From positions 1 to 47,445 of the forward strand of contig NZ_MWIO01000006.1 in the NCBI RefSeq assembly GCF_004799035.1: a stretch of 47,445 nucleotides of DNA, read 5' to 3'. The DNA is from Rhodanobacter lindaniclasticus. GTDB lineage: Bacteria; Pseudomonadota; Gammaproteobacteria; Xanthomonadales; Rhodanobacteraceae. This document shows positions 17,801 through 25,215 of the stretch, piece after piece. The translations under genes were made by a program, and so were the position numbers. The notes under the pieces were generated by a model. It did no database searches. It saw only the letters and a list, made by a program, of their open reading frames with translations, and was not told where the DNA came from. Position 1 is the stretch's first letter; each line of letters opens with the position of its first letter.

Positions 17801-18135
17801 AGATCGTGGGCGAACCCACCGCCGGCTGGATCATCTACACCTCCGCCGGCAAGCTGATCGACGGCGGCACCGTGCGATTGCCCTTCATCACCATCACCGA
17901 CAGCCACGGCCAACCCATGGAAGACCACCCCCGCCCGGTCGACATCCCGGTCAGCCGCGCGCTGGGCGAATCGTTCCAGGGCAAGGACAGCGAGCTGGAT
18001 GCGGCGGTGGGGAGTTTGCTGGGGACGGTGGGTGGGTGCCGATTGAAGCCGCCATTGAAAGCCCCTCTCCCGACAGGAGAGGGTTGGGACAAGCGTTTGG
18101 AGAAGCTTGGCATCGACAAGCTTTCCTTGGAGTGA
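14839..18135 (+). CDS. Tricorn-type S41 peptidase with N-terminal propellers, exported
   Basis: Large peptidase of 1098 residues. Signal peptide (LLWLLCCLLLAPLSTLAAG), then about 650 residues of WD40-like beta-propeller repeats (recurrent SPDGKQLAF motifs), a tricorn C1 helical domain, a PDZ domain (about 780-860) and the S41 catalytic core. The expected residues are visible as S749-H750 (DASHSGA) and nucleophile S972 (LSDGEDFSEG), almost the same numbers as in archaeal Tricorn (745/746, 965). It probably degrades peptides in the periplasm. The start at 14839 fits the signal peptide. The last ~35 codons run through a REP-like repeat (18063-18083) and look non-native, so the original end may be near 18040. 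Confidence 0.9.
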   Translation: MRLRYLLWLLCCLLLAPLSTLAAGAVALSQPSVSPDGSQIAFVANGGIWSVSSQGGTAHLLVADDGGNDSRPLYSPDGRQLAFQSDGSGEANGIYLLDLTSGVVRRLTWADGGNQLDAWSRDGQWIYFSSARDNVGGMPGVYRVHASGGTPMPVSLERYRNESMAAPSPDGASLAVVGGGMGDWQWWRHGRSHIDEGAVWLLRDDGGHQYRRLTADDARAQWPMWAPDGATLYYMSDRSGAENIWRVPLAGGSESALTGFTDGRVLWPSIAANGKLLAFERDFGIWTLDPASGHAVPLTITLTGAIRGPQPEHENLGHGYSQIALSPDGKKLALIAHGEVFATDAAKGGHARRLTRTAAEEYDLTWAPDSRRLVYGSSRDGHGQLYLYDFASGKETALTSTAGSDTAPRFSPDGKQLAFLRNDRELCVLDIASGKLRSVVKARIDLPRPLDSAAPFAWSPDGRWLAYLDFGPRMFRNVHAVALADGKQVMLSSLANTDADNVSWSADGRSVLFTTGQRTEEGQVAQIDLLPRTPVFREDRFQDLFKAKSGDDKPKGQDSDHADDKPPVKPVRIDADGIRERLSLLPVGLDVGAVQISPDGKSLLLTAEVAGTTNLYSWSLDPLAKEPPVARQLTHTPGDKQDAQFSADGKQVFYLDAGKIQSFKLDDKGEAKPEALAVDAAMEVDFDSEKRVVFEQAWRWLRDTFHDPAMHGTDWNAVHTTYAPLVANAATPAALYRLLNLMVGELDASHSGARAPQKRESITGRLGLLFDRAEYEAYGRLRIASVLPLSPAAVAGGIEPGDYLLAIDGEPLDAASNLAQRLAHRIGDKVSLRIAANAAGTRAREVAVKPIDSRDLSELVYRAWTADNRAYVAKASGGRLGYVHLRDMSYASLQDFYKDLDAQNATRDGVVIDIRNNFGGFVNAYALDVLARRPYLNMTFRGFDQAEPARSILGQRALERPTVLITNRITLSDGEDFSEGYRALGLGKIVGEPTAGWIIYTSAGKLIDGGTVRLPFITITDSHGQPMEDHPRPVDIPVSRALGESFQGKDSELDAAVGSLLGTVGGCRLKPPLKAPLPTGEGWDKRLEKLGIDKLSLE
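18063..18083. repeat. Short palindromic repeat inside the peptidase 3' end
   Basis: CCCTCTCC (18063-18070) and GGAGAGGG (18076-18083) flank CGACA. This motif is usually intergenic in this group, but here it is translated as APLPTGEGW. It suggests that the reading frame has been extended by an inserted repeat. Confidence 0.6.
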
Positions 18136-18140
18136 GCGTT

Positions 18141-18168
18141 AGTTAACGGTATGGCGTTACCGTTAACT
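18141..18168. terminator. Hairpin between converging genes
   Basis: AGTTAACGGTA (18141-18151) pairs perfectly with 18158-18168 around TGGCGT. It sits between the tricorn-type gene (plus) and the end of the defence operon (minus, stop at 18200). No long T-run follows on either strand, so its terminator strength is uncertain. Confidence 0.5.
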
Positions 18169-18199
18169 CTAGCGGCCGCCTGACGCGGCACGATTTCCT

Positions 18200-19615
18200 T
18201 CAGTCGTTCTTCCGAAGAGTTAGTGCTCGCCAGCCTACCTTGCCCTGCTTGTTCGTTCCCCAGACGGCAAGACACGTCACCTCGTGGGATTCGCTTGGCG
18301 TGAATGCATTAGCGAGGACGGGCGGCACGAAGACATCCCCATGCGTGCAACGTATGAACGCGAACGACTGATCCGCGCGACGCGTGAGCGTTCCGGCCAT
18401 GAACTCGCAGCAGCCCGGAAGTTCCTCGCTTGTGGATTGACGCCAGTCGAGTGCCTTGGGTTCGCCCCGGACATGTCCAATTTCGATCACGGTGCCCAAC
18501 GGGAGCTGTGCAATTTCCGGGAAATCACGGTATGGCAGTACGAATCCCGTGTCTTTGGCGATCGCAGCATGGCTCAGCGCCTTGGCGGAGTTAATGTTGT
18601 CAATGACGCCAAGGGCATACTCAAGTCCCTGTCGACCCAACTCGCGCAACAGGTTCCGCGCGTCAGCATCGACCTTGGGCAAATCTCGGAAACGCTGCTC
18701 TCTTTCCGCTTGCTTGTACCAGTCGCTGGCAAGCAAGCGCTGAAGCGAATTAGGCACGCGAACTTCCTCTTTTGCCCGGTACGCTGCAGCCAGCTTTACT
18801 TGCTGCGCCGCTTCGTCAAATCGACTCGCCTGGGCAAGTTGGCCTGCCAGCCGGATACGTACTTTGGCAACTTCCTGCTCTTGGCGGGCAAGATGCACTG
18901 CCTGAACAAGGCAAGTGAGTGCATCATCCGGCCGAGTCGCCTCAAGAATCTCGGCAAGGAGAGCCCAGGCCCATGATGCTCGCGGTTGGCGGTGCAGTAC
19001 CGCCATCAACCGCTTGATTGCATCGTCCCATTGGCCTCGGCCAAGGTGCAGGCGACTCTGGTAGTAGTTCAGCCACTGATCGTTCGGCTGGGCGAGCAAG
19101 GCCTGCTTCAGAACCTCTTCGCCCCAAGCAATCAACTCCGTATCCGCACGGACGTCTGTCGAGCGCGTGGCAGTCTCCCGGCAAACCGCCCGAGTGAACC
19201 GCACCTGCAGGCTGTCGATCGTCTTGCCCTCGCTGTTGACGAATGGCTGCTTGTCCTCCGGCGAGAAGCCTTCGAGCCCCGCCCATCTAGCGAACAGGAG
19301 GAAATCACCCCAGTCACGAGATACCTTTCCGACCAGTCGCAGCATTTGCGAGAAGGCGGGATCGCCTCGCAAGGGATCGGCAATATCGGCGAACTCGTGC
19401 ATGAGTGCTTCGAATTGGCCGGATAGTGCCGCGGCTGGCAACGTTTTGGTTTCGTAACGTTCAACGAGAGCTTTTGCCTTGTCATACAACGGCCACGCAT
19501 AGGCCCGCAGAAACCAGACATCATCCTTGTTCTGTGAAAATTCGGCACGCGCCATGGCCAAGGCTTCATCGCTGCGCCCTTGCTTGCGCAGCGCAAATAT
19601 CTCCCTCGAACCCAT
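18200..19615 (-). CDS. TPR protein with C-terminal cold-shock-like OB fold
   Basis: A 471-residue protein of no named family that I recognise. Residues 1-330 are helical repeats of TPR type (SREIFALRKQGRSDEALAMAR, QWLNYYQSRLHLGRGQWDDA, PDDALTCLVQAVHLARQEQE). The last ~70 residues look like a cold-shock/OB nucleic-acid-binding fold: FMAGTLTRRADQSFAFI resembles RNP1 and GDVFVPP resembles RNP2, ending GKVGWRALTL. No enzyme motif is visible. Its ATG overlaps the helicase stop by one base (TAATG), so the two are coupled, and it probably partners the helicase by binding RNA or single-stranded DNA. Last gene of the defence operon. No transmembrane segment. Confidence 0.8.
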   Translation of the reverse strand: MGSREIFALRKQGRSDEALAMARAEFSQNKDDVWFLRAYAWPLYDKAKALVERYETKTLPAAALSGQFEALMHEFADIADPLRGDPAFSQMLRLVGKVSRDWGDFLLFARWAGLEGFSPEDKQPFVNSEGKTIDSLQVRFTRAVCRETATRSTDVRADTELIAWGEEVLKQALLAQPNDQWLNYYQSRLHLGRGQWDDAIKRLMAVLHRQPRASWAWALLAEILEATRPDDALTCLVQAVHLARQEQEVAKVRIRLAGQLAQASRFDEAAQQVKLAAAYRAKEEVRVPNSLQRLLASDWYKQAEREQRFRDLPKVDADARNLLRELGRQGLEYALGVIDNINSAKALSHAAIAKDTGFVLPYRDFPEIAQLPLGTVIEIGHVRGEPKALDWRQSTSEELPGCCEFMAGTLTRRADQSFAFIRCTHGDVFVPPVLANAFTPSESHEVTCLAVWGTNKQGKVGWRALTLRKND

Positions 19616-21711
19616 TACTCGGACTCTCCGGTCTCGGCCATAAGGTTCTGTACCTCTTCGTACAGCCCCTGGCTACTCCCCGGGCCGCCGACCTCCTGCG
19701 CCATGGTCCAGGTGGACTTGCCGTTGTAGCTAAAGTCGATCTTGCCCCGGCGAAGGCCATCGGTGACGCCCACACGCAAGCGATACGGCAACGACTCGCA
19801 TGCATTGCGCCGGATCGCCGAGCCGACCAGAGCCGCATCGAGCTTGACCAGAAACTCGCTGATGAACGGCTCCAACTGGCCGGGTGACCCGCCCCGGCCA
19901 AGCGACTGCATCGAGGTGAGCGCATCCTCGGCCAACTCGCGGTCTGACGATGCATTGGGTACGGGGCCCGCTTTGCCAACGCGATATTTGCCGTCGTAGT
20001 AGTACTGGACAATTGCCCGCTTGCCGTCACGACTCAGCGTGTAACGCTCCTGATACTGCAGATGCTGCAGCTGATCGACTTCGATGCCCTGTGCCCTCCA
20101 CACGGAACGCAACTGCTGGTGGATCACCATCAGCGGCGCGATCCCCGCAGAGAACGAAAAGCGATCCCAGTCGGGATCAACTTTGATCTCTTCCAGACCG
20201 GGCTGCGCCGGGGCTGAAGACGTCTGGCCGGCCGCAGCCCAAACTATCGCGCTGGTCGCACTGAAGTTGGGCGGGTTAACGACGACCAACGTCTTTCTGG
20301 CACGCGTGATGGCGGTATAGGCCCAACGGAAGAAGGTCGCGTTGCGAGTCCCCATCATGGCCGAAAAGTCGACAATGGCCGTGTCCCACTCGCCACCCTG
20401 CGCCTTGTGGCAGGTCATCGCGTAGCCGTACTTCACCTGCAACGCGCCGAAATACGGGTCATCCCTGATCGTGGCGCGGAACTCGTCCGATTTGGGGTGC
20501 AGATTCGGGTGCCGCTGACGGAAGTGCACCAGCAGCGCGCGGACTTCCACTGGCCCCAGTTCCCGATGGGGCGAGTCGAGCAGGTTTTCCAGAATCCAGC
20601 AATCGCGCTGGACAACTTGGCCATCAGCTGCGCGGAAAGCCACGGCCACGTCACGGAAGCGCAGCTCTGGACGAAAGCCCCCCCTGATGGACACGGCGAC
20701 ACGTTCGGCGTTGCCCACGCGCATGACCCGGATCAGGTCGCCATTGCTCAATCTGGTTGCGGGTGAGTTCTTGTTGACCAGCAGCGTGTCTCCCGTCTGC
20801 ACGACTAGCTCGGCATCGCCCCACCGCCGCTGACGGATGCTGCGGTTGTAGTCGAGTGCCGCCGCATTGGAGTGCACCACGGCGACAGTCGACTCCTTGC
20901 TTTTGATCCCGTGTAGGATCAGTTCCAGCGCCCCTGCCATATCGGCTTGTCGAATGTCTTGCTGGTCGGACTGTAGCGAGAATTCGTTGTAGCTCTCCGC
21001 CGTTACCGCATCACGCAGTGCCGTGGCACGATCCAGGATGGCGCTACCTTGGGCCTGCCGCATCACCGTCTTGAGTTCAAACGCAGCCACGCGCAAGCCG
21101 AACTCCTCCTTCAGGTATTGCTCCGACAGGGCCGGCGAAAAGGTCTCGCCTACCGGCGGGAGCTGTACCGCATCGCCGACAAACAGCAGCTTGGCAAGTT
21201 GATCGCCGCCGCGACCGGGGCGCCTGGCCCGGGAGAACGTCACCAGATCCATGAGCAAGCGGCCCGAGCCAAACCGCACAAGGTCGCCTTTGGCCTCCTT
21301 GTCGCCAACCATTGAGGATTCGTCGACGACGAACAGCGAGACGCCGGGCTCATCCGACCGTAACGGGAAGATCATGCGCAAGCCGGGATCGTTCGCCGAC
21401 TCCGCCTCTTCGTTGACCTCAACCTGCTTCAGGCTGTAGATCGCGGAATGAATCGTCCTGCTCTCGTATCCCGTTTCGCCAACGATCGCTCGAACCTTGT
21501 TGCCCATGATGCGCGCTGCACGCCCGGTGGGCGCCAACAGCTGGCACGACAGATTCATCTCCGCCAGCGCCCCCACTAGCTTCGCGATCAGCGTGGTCTT
21601 GCCGGTGCCGGCGCTGCCGCGGAGGATGAAGGCATTGAGCGCGTCGTCGCGCAGGAAGACTTGGACCGCCTTTAGCGCCTCGATCTGTTCCCTGTTGAGT
21701 TCGATTCCCAC
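19615..21711 (-). CDS. RecD-like superfamily 1 helicase
   Basis: ATP-dependent DNA (possibly RNA) helicase of the RecD2/Pif1-like SF1B group. Walker A at residues 32-39 (GSAGTGKT), a second motif LLAPTGRAA, DEAD-type Walker B (LFVVDESSMVG), motif III (FVGDAVQLPPVGE), motif V-like YAMTCHKAQGGEWD and motif VI (WAYTAITRARKTLVV) are all present, so it should hydrolyse ATP. From about residue 510 a 190-residue tail has no motif I know. It lacks RecBCD context. The GTG at 21711 has AGGAG four bases upstream and is preferred; a GTG at 21744 is an alternative adding 11 residues. It lies 78 bases after the PLD-type gene and overlaps the TPR-OB gene by one base. Confidence 0.85.
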   Translation of the reverse strand: MGIELNREQIEALKAVQVFLRDDALNAFILRGSAGTGKTTLIAKLVGALAEMNLSCQLLAPTGRAARIMGNKVRAIVGETGYESRTIHSAIYSLKQVEVNEEAESANDPGLRMIFPLRSDEPGVSLFVVDESSMVGDKEAKGDLVRFGSGRLLMDLVTFSRARRPGRGGDQLAKLLFVGDAVQLPPVGETFSPALSEQYLKEEFGLRVAAFELKTVMRQAQGSAILDRATALRDAVTAESYNEFSLQSDQQDIRQADMAGALELILHGIKSKESTVAVVHSNAAALDYNRSIRQRRWGDAELVVQTGDTLLVNKNSPATRLSNGDLIRVMRVGNAERVAVSIRGGFRPELRFRDVAVAFRAADGQVVQRDCWILENLLDSPHRELGPVEVRALLVHFRQRHPNLHPKSDEFRATIRDDPYFGALQVKYGYAMTCHKAQGGEWDTAIVDFSAMMGTRNATFFRWAYTAITRARKTLVVVNPPNFSATSAIVWAAAGQTSSAPAQPGLEEIKVDPDWDRFSFSAGIAPLMVIHQQLRSVWRAQGIEVDQLQHLQYQERYTLSRDGKRAIVQYYYDGKYRVGKAGPVPNASSDRELAEDALTSMQSLGRGGSPGQLEPFISEFLVKLDAALVGSAIRRNACESLPYRLRVGVTDGLRRGKIDFSYNGKSTWTMAQEVGGPGSSQGLYEEVQNLMAETGESE

Positions 21712-21789
21712 GTCGCTCCTGTCTGGTTCGTCAGCAGACCACACCTCATCACGTTTTCGCGAACACTTCGCTTCCTTGCCGATACCGCA

Positions 21790-22677
21790 CTACTCATGAT
21801 CCGGAGAGCGCAGTACCAGAAAAGGCTGTTCTGCCGACTCATACTTCCGCCATTTCGTGCTCCGCTGCTCTTCGTTGAGCAACGTCACGTCGTCGTCGCC
21901 GGTGATCCCCTCATCGCCGTCCTCGTGATCGTCGAGGCCAGTTCCGAATGAGGCGCCGCCTTGATCGGTGAGGATGTAGCGGTTGTGCATCTTCGCCTTG
22001 GGGTGCAGGAATATCTTCACCACGACACCTGGCTTCAGAACTCGCTGTACGGGGCCATCGAACCAGCTCCGTACGTTGGCCGGCAACTCGCCACCGTCTT
22101 CGCGATGGATTTCGATGAGCGCTCCTGTTGACACGATCTCGATCAATTTCTGCAAGCCGCGCCGCCAGCGGGGGCTGCTTGCCCTGAAGTAGGGATCGAT
22201 AAGTTTGATTACCTTGGCCACCCGCAAGAGAAGTCCTACGCACGCAACGATTTCCTGGGATGTGCGAGGAATCTCGCGTTGCCCCACGGCCTGGAATAGC
22301 GGCGACGTGTCTACGTCGTCGGCGGCAAGCACAAATGGCAGGTTAGGATCGGCGACATTTGTGATGATTGCGGCGAACGGCGAGTGCGATTGTTCTGCTA
22401 TCGCGCGCGCAAGCCATGGTGCATTCGGGTCTCCTGAGGGTCGGCTGCATGAGAAAAGCGCACACTTTGGCATCCCCGCGAGGCGCGCCTCGATCCGGCT
22501 AAGCTCCATCTTCCCGTTGTGCAAAGCTAGAGCTGTTTCGTAGACCATGCGTTGCCAAGTCTTGGGAAATCGTGAGAGCACCCTTCCATTCTCGATCCGA
22601 AGGGCGTCCAGAAAGTACCGACAGTCCTTGAAAGACTGCGCTGGGACCGCAGGATCGAGCGCAAATTCCTTGATCAT
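21790..22677 (-). CDS. Phospholipase-D-fold protein, candidate nuclease
   Basis: A 295-residue protein with features of the PLD superfamily. The strand VAKVIKLIDPYFR (about 150-162) is the usual start of the PLD-like core, and H231-N-R233-YILT-D238 is a variant of the HKD motif (HxKx4D) with Arg for Lys. GGASFGTGLDDHEDG follows like the usual PLD glycine/serine loop. Only one such motif is seen, so an active site would need a dimer, as in the Nuc/BfiI type. The protein could cut nucleic acid or be an inactive sensor. Its ATG overlaps the ATPase stop by one base (TGATG), so the two are probably made together as a unit. Confidence 0.75.
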   Translation of the reverse strand: MIKEFALDPAVPAQSFKDCRYFLDALRIENGRVLSRFPKTWQRMVYETALALHNGKMELSRIEARLAGMPKCALFSCSRPSGDPNAPWLARAIAEQSHSPFAAIITNVADPNLPFVLAADDVDTSPLFQAVGQREIPRTSQEIVACVGLLLRVAKVIKLIDPYFRASSPRWRRGLQKLIEIVSTGALIEIHREDGGELPANVRSWFDGPVQRVLKPGVVVKIFLHPKAKMHNRYILTDQGGASFGTGLDDHEDGDEGITGDDDVTLLNEEQRSTKWRKYESAEQPFLVLRSPDHE

Positions 22678-24662
22678 CAGAACAACTCCTTGGCCCGCTC
22701 GGGAAAAAAGCCGCCCGGCCATTTGCCGACAAACTCACCCTCAGTATCGACAGACAGTTCCATGATGCGTGACAACGTACCTTCCGGTTGCGCATACAGA
22801 ATTTGCAAATCGTCCGGACGCAGGGGCTGAAAGTCCTTGGGCAGTTCGCCGTTTGTCGTCTCGCGAATCCGTCGCAGCAAACGCAGGATCACGTGCTCGC
22901 TGTGGGTCTCAAGGATGAAGGTGTTCTGGCGCTCGCCGAGCGCGGACTCGATGAAGACGTCGGCCAGCTCGGCTTGCAAGGCGGGATGCAGATGGATCTC
23001 CGGCTGCTCCATGGCGATCAGATCGTTTTGGGATGCATACGCCAGCGTCAGCACCGGCAACACCTGCGAGACACCGAAGCCCACGTCGCAGAGCGCAACA
23101 GGCGTGTTGCGGTTCAGATCCCGTAGACGTAGTTCTTCACGCGTGGCAGCACCGCGCATTTTCAGCACCTGCATGAAGTCCCCGGCCCGCTGGATGGCGG
23201 CGTCCATGGGCGCGTCCTCAGCCATCATCTCCTCGTAGGCCTCCTGCTGTCCCTCGGGGGAATCGCGGCGTTCGGCCTCGATGGCTTCGAAGTGGTCCAT
23301 GGCCTCGGTGAGGATGCGATCGGCATCGTCGGGCGAGTTAGCATGCTGGATGCGCTCAATCCACGGTTCCAGTTGCTTGGCGTAGTCCTCGGCCCGTGCC
23401 TGGTCAGTTTCGTACTGCTCCTGCAGCTCGGCGCACACGCGGGCAAAGTCCTTGGTGAGCAACTCGCGGCGCTGCAGCAAGGTCAGCGGACGCTCGTAGA
23501 ACGCGGCGACCAGGGCATTGTCCAAATCGCTGTTGGCGACATAGCCGTCCACGATCAGCTCGTAGGGTGTCCGCATCCAGTTCTTGCGGCCATCGGGACG
23601 GAGTCCTGCCTCAACCTGGGCTACCAAGCGTGATTTGCCCGGATGGCCTCCCAGCCATTGATTCACCCGCTCCCGCACCGCCCCATCGTGGGTCAGCAGT
23701 TCCCAGGCAAAGCCACCTCCGGCTGCCCAGTTGGCATCGCGCTGTTCCGGTGCCACGGCATGGCGGGTCGGTCGTTCGCGTACAGGGCCCAGGTAATGGA
23801 AGCGCCCCAATTGGGAACACAAGTGGCCTTCCAATCCCGTCACCAGTTCGTCGAGAAGGCCGGGGAGATAGGTTCGCAGCGCACGCGCGATGTCTTCCGT
23901 GCGAGTGCCGCGTGCCACCGGCACCAAGAGCTCAGCGCCTGGAGCGCCTTCGACGGGCACATTCCTCAGTTTCACGGTACTTGGCAGCAAGCGCGGACAG
24001 AGCACGTCGAGTTCCGGCAACAATCCGGCAACTGCAGCATCCACCCCCGCCCAATCGTCGTCGGTGACCGTCGTCGCCGTCGTGGTCGACTCGACAATAG
24101 CCTGGAAGATCGTGCGCCAGACGTGATGCGAGGTAGCCAAGCGGTCCACGCGGAGCAGGCCGGCAGCCTCCTTGGTCTGGCGCCGGCTCATGTGCAGAAT
24201 TTCCGCGCCATCGGCCAGCAACTCGACGCTGTCCACCCGGGGCGCTGCGCCCGGCTTTGCCCGGTCCTGATCATCGAGTTCCACCCCGATACTGACCGTC
24301 ACGGCTACCTGCTTCACGCCATCCAGCAATTCGCGCAACCGGTTGCCCAAGCCAGCGACCGTCAGTTCGGCTCCCCAACTGACGCGCCGGCTTGGATCGC
24401 GGCGATGCACAAATTGTCGAAAGCCGCCCAGTTCGATGGAGTCGCCGCCAATTTCGGTGGCATGCACGTCCAGCCGCTGGCGGCCGTGCATGTCGCGGCC
24501 CAATTGCGCCTGGTGGGCGAATGCGAGGCTCTGGATCAGGCTGGACTTGCCCGCACTGTTGGGGCCGAAGATCAGGGTGATGGGTTTCAGGGGGATGCGC
24601 TGGGTGTCGGCGAAGGCCTTGAAATTGCCGATGCGTAGCGCGGTGAGGCTGCGTTGGGTCAC
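22677..24662 (-). CDS. ABC-type/OLD-like AAA ATPase with DUF3696-like C-terminus
   Basis: A 661-residue SMC/OLD-like ATPase. Walker A lies at residues 33-41 (GPNSAGKSS); an ABC signature-like VGFGVSQVLPVL, Walker B LIAMEQPEIHLHP and the H-loop FILETHSEHV lie near the C-terminus. A helical/coiled-coil insert spans about 400-530 (ERPLTLLQRREL, rich in Glu and Arg). The last ~50 residues (DTEGEFVGKWPGGFFPERAKELF spans them) match my memory of DUF3696. No Toprim nuclease is seen, unlike true OLD proteins. GTG start at 24662 overlaps the toxin stop (GTGA). Related ATPases act as phage sensors in defence systems with a partner nuclease; here the partner would be the PLD-fold protein. Confidence 0.82.
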   Translation of the reverse strand: MTQRSLTALRIGNFKAFADTQRIPLKPITLIFGPNSAGKSSLIQSLAFAHQAQLGRDMHGRQRLDVHATEIGGDSIELGGFRQFVHRRDPSRRVSWGAELTVAGLGNRLRELLDGVKQVAVTVSIGVELDDQDRAKPGAAPRVDSVELLADGAEILHMSRRQTKEAAGLLRVDRLATSHHVWRTIFQAIVESTTTATTVTDDDWAGVDAAVAGLLPELDVLCPRLLPSTVKLRNVPVEGAPGAELLVPVARGTRTEDIARALRTYLPGLLDELVTGLEGHLCSQLGRFHYLGPVRERPTRHAVAPEQRDANWAAGGGFAWELLTHDGAVRERVNQWLGGHPGKSRLVAQVEAGLRPDGRKNWMRTPYELIVDGYVANSDLDNALVAAFYERPLTLLQRRELLTKDFARVCAELQEQYETDQARAEDYAKQLEPWIERIQHANSPDDADRILTEAMDHFEAIEAERRDSPEGQQEAYEEMMAEDAPMDAAIQRAGDFMQVLKMRGAATREELRLRDLNRNTPVALCDVGFGVSQVLPVLTLAYASQNDLIAMEQPEIHLHPALQAELADVFIESALGERQNTFILETHSEHVILRLLRRIRETTNGELPKDFQPLRPDDLQILYAQPEGTLSRIMELSVDTEGEFVGKWPGGFFPERAKELF

Positions 24663-24964
24663 GGAGTGGGTTCCTTCAGGCGGTCGCGCCAGTAACCGGG
24701 CCGGCGATGCAGGTGGGCGATGGCCAGCACCAGCAGGTCGTGCCCTGCTTGTGTGTAGATGACACCGTACGGAAAACGCGCCAGGCGGCAACGACGGGTG
24801 TGGTTGCTCAGCGGATGCCATGCGCCGGGATGATGCTGGATCAGTTCGAACGCACGCAGCACTTCGACCAGGAACGCGTCGCCCAAGCCCGGCGCCTGCG
24901 CCGCATACCAGGCGACGGCGTCATCGAGTTCCTGCTGCGCGGCTTCGAGCAGCGCGAGCGTCAT
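24659..24964 (-). CDS. RelE/ParE-family toxin
   Basis: A 101-residue RelE/ParE-fold toxin: TLALLEAAQQELDDAVAWYA helix pair, then FELIQHHPGAWHPLS and the beta hairpin RRCRLARFPYGVIYT, ending in HRRPGYWRDRL, which is the usual ParE plasmid-stabilisation tail. ParE members inhibit gyrase and RelE members cut mRNA on ribosomes; this sequence is closer in style to ParE, but the target is not certain. The ATG overlaps the antitoxin stop in ATGA, and its own stop overlaps the GTG of the ATPase gene. The antitoxin-first order and coupling are typical of such pairs. Confidence 0.87.
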   Translation of the reverse strand: MTLALLEAAQQELDDAVAWYAAQAPGLGDAFLVEVLRAFELIQHHPGAWHPLSNHTRRCRLARFPYGVIYTQAGHDLLVLAIAHLHRRPGYWRDRLKEPTP

Positions 24965-25182
24965 GCGCGTCCGTACTTGCGCAGTACCTCGGCCAGCGGG
25001 ATCGCGCGGATTTCGCCACGGCGCCATGCGGCCAGACGGTCTTCGGCTTCGGTAGCCCACAGGCGGTCGATCTCGTGGCTGGTTTCGTCGAGGCTGCCCA
25101 GGATGTCATCGACCAGCGCCAGCCGTTCGGCGGGCGGCAGCGCGCGAGCACGCTCGGAAAGGGTTTTGACGGTTTCGGTCAT
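24961..25182 (-). CDS. Addiction-module antitoxin (unstable antitoxin family)
   Basis: A 73-residue acidic, helical protein: TLSERARALPPAERLALVDD followed by ILGSLDET and WATEAEDRLAAW. This is the layout of the short Unstab_antitox family that pairs with RelE/ParE toxins. There is no clear DNA-binding fold, so autoregulation may depend on the toxin complex. It starts 33 bases after hsdS behind GAGGTGAC. The pair is embedded between the restriction genes and the ATPase gene, where it could stabilise the island. Confidence 0.85.
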   Translation of the reverse strand: MTETVKTLSERARALPPAERLALVDDILGSLDETSHEIDRLWATEAEDRLAAWRRGEIRAIPLAEVLRKYGRA

Positions 25183-25215
25183 GGCGTCACCTCGCTGATC
25201 GGTAGCGGCAGTGTC

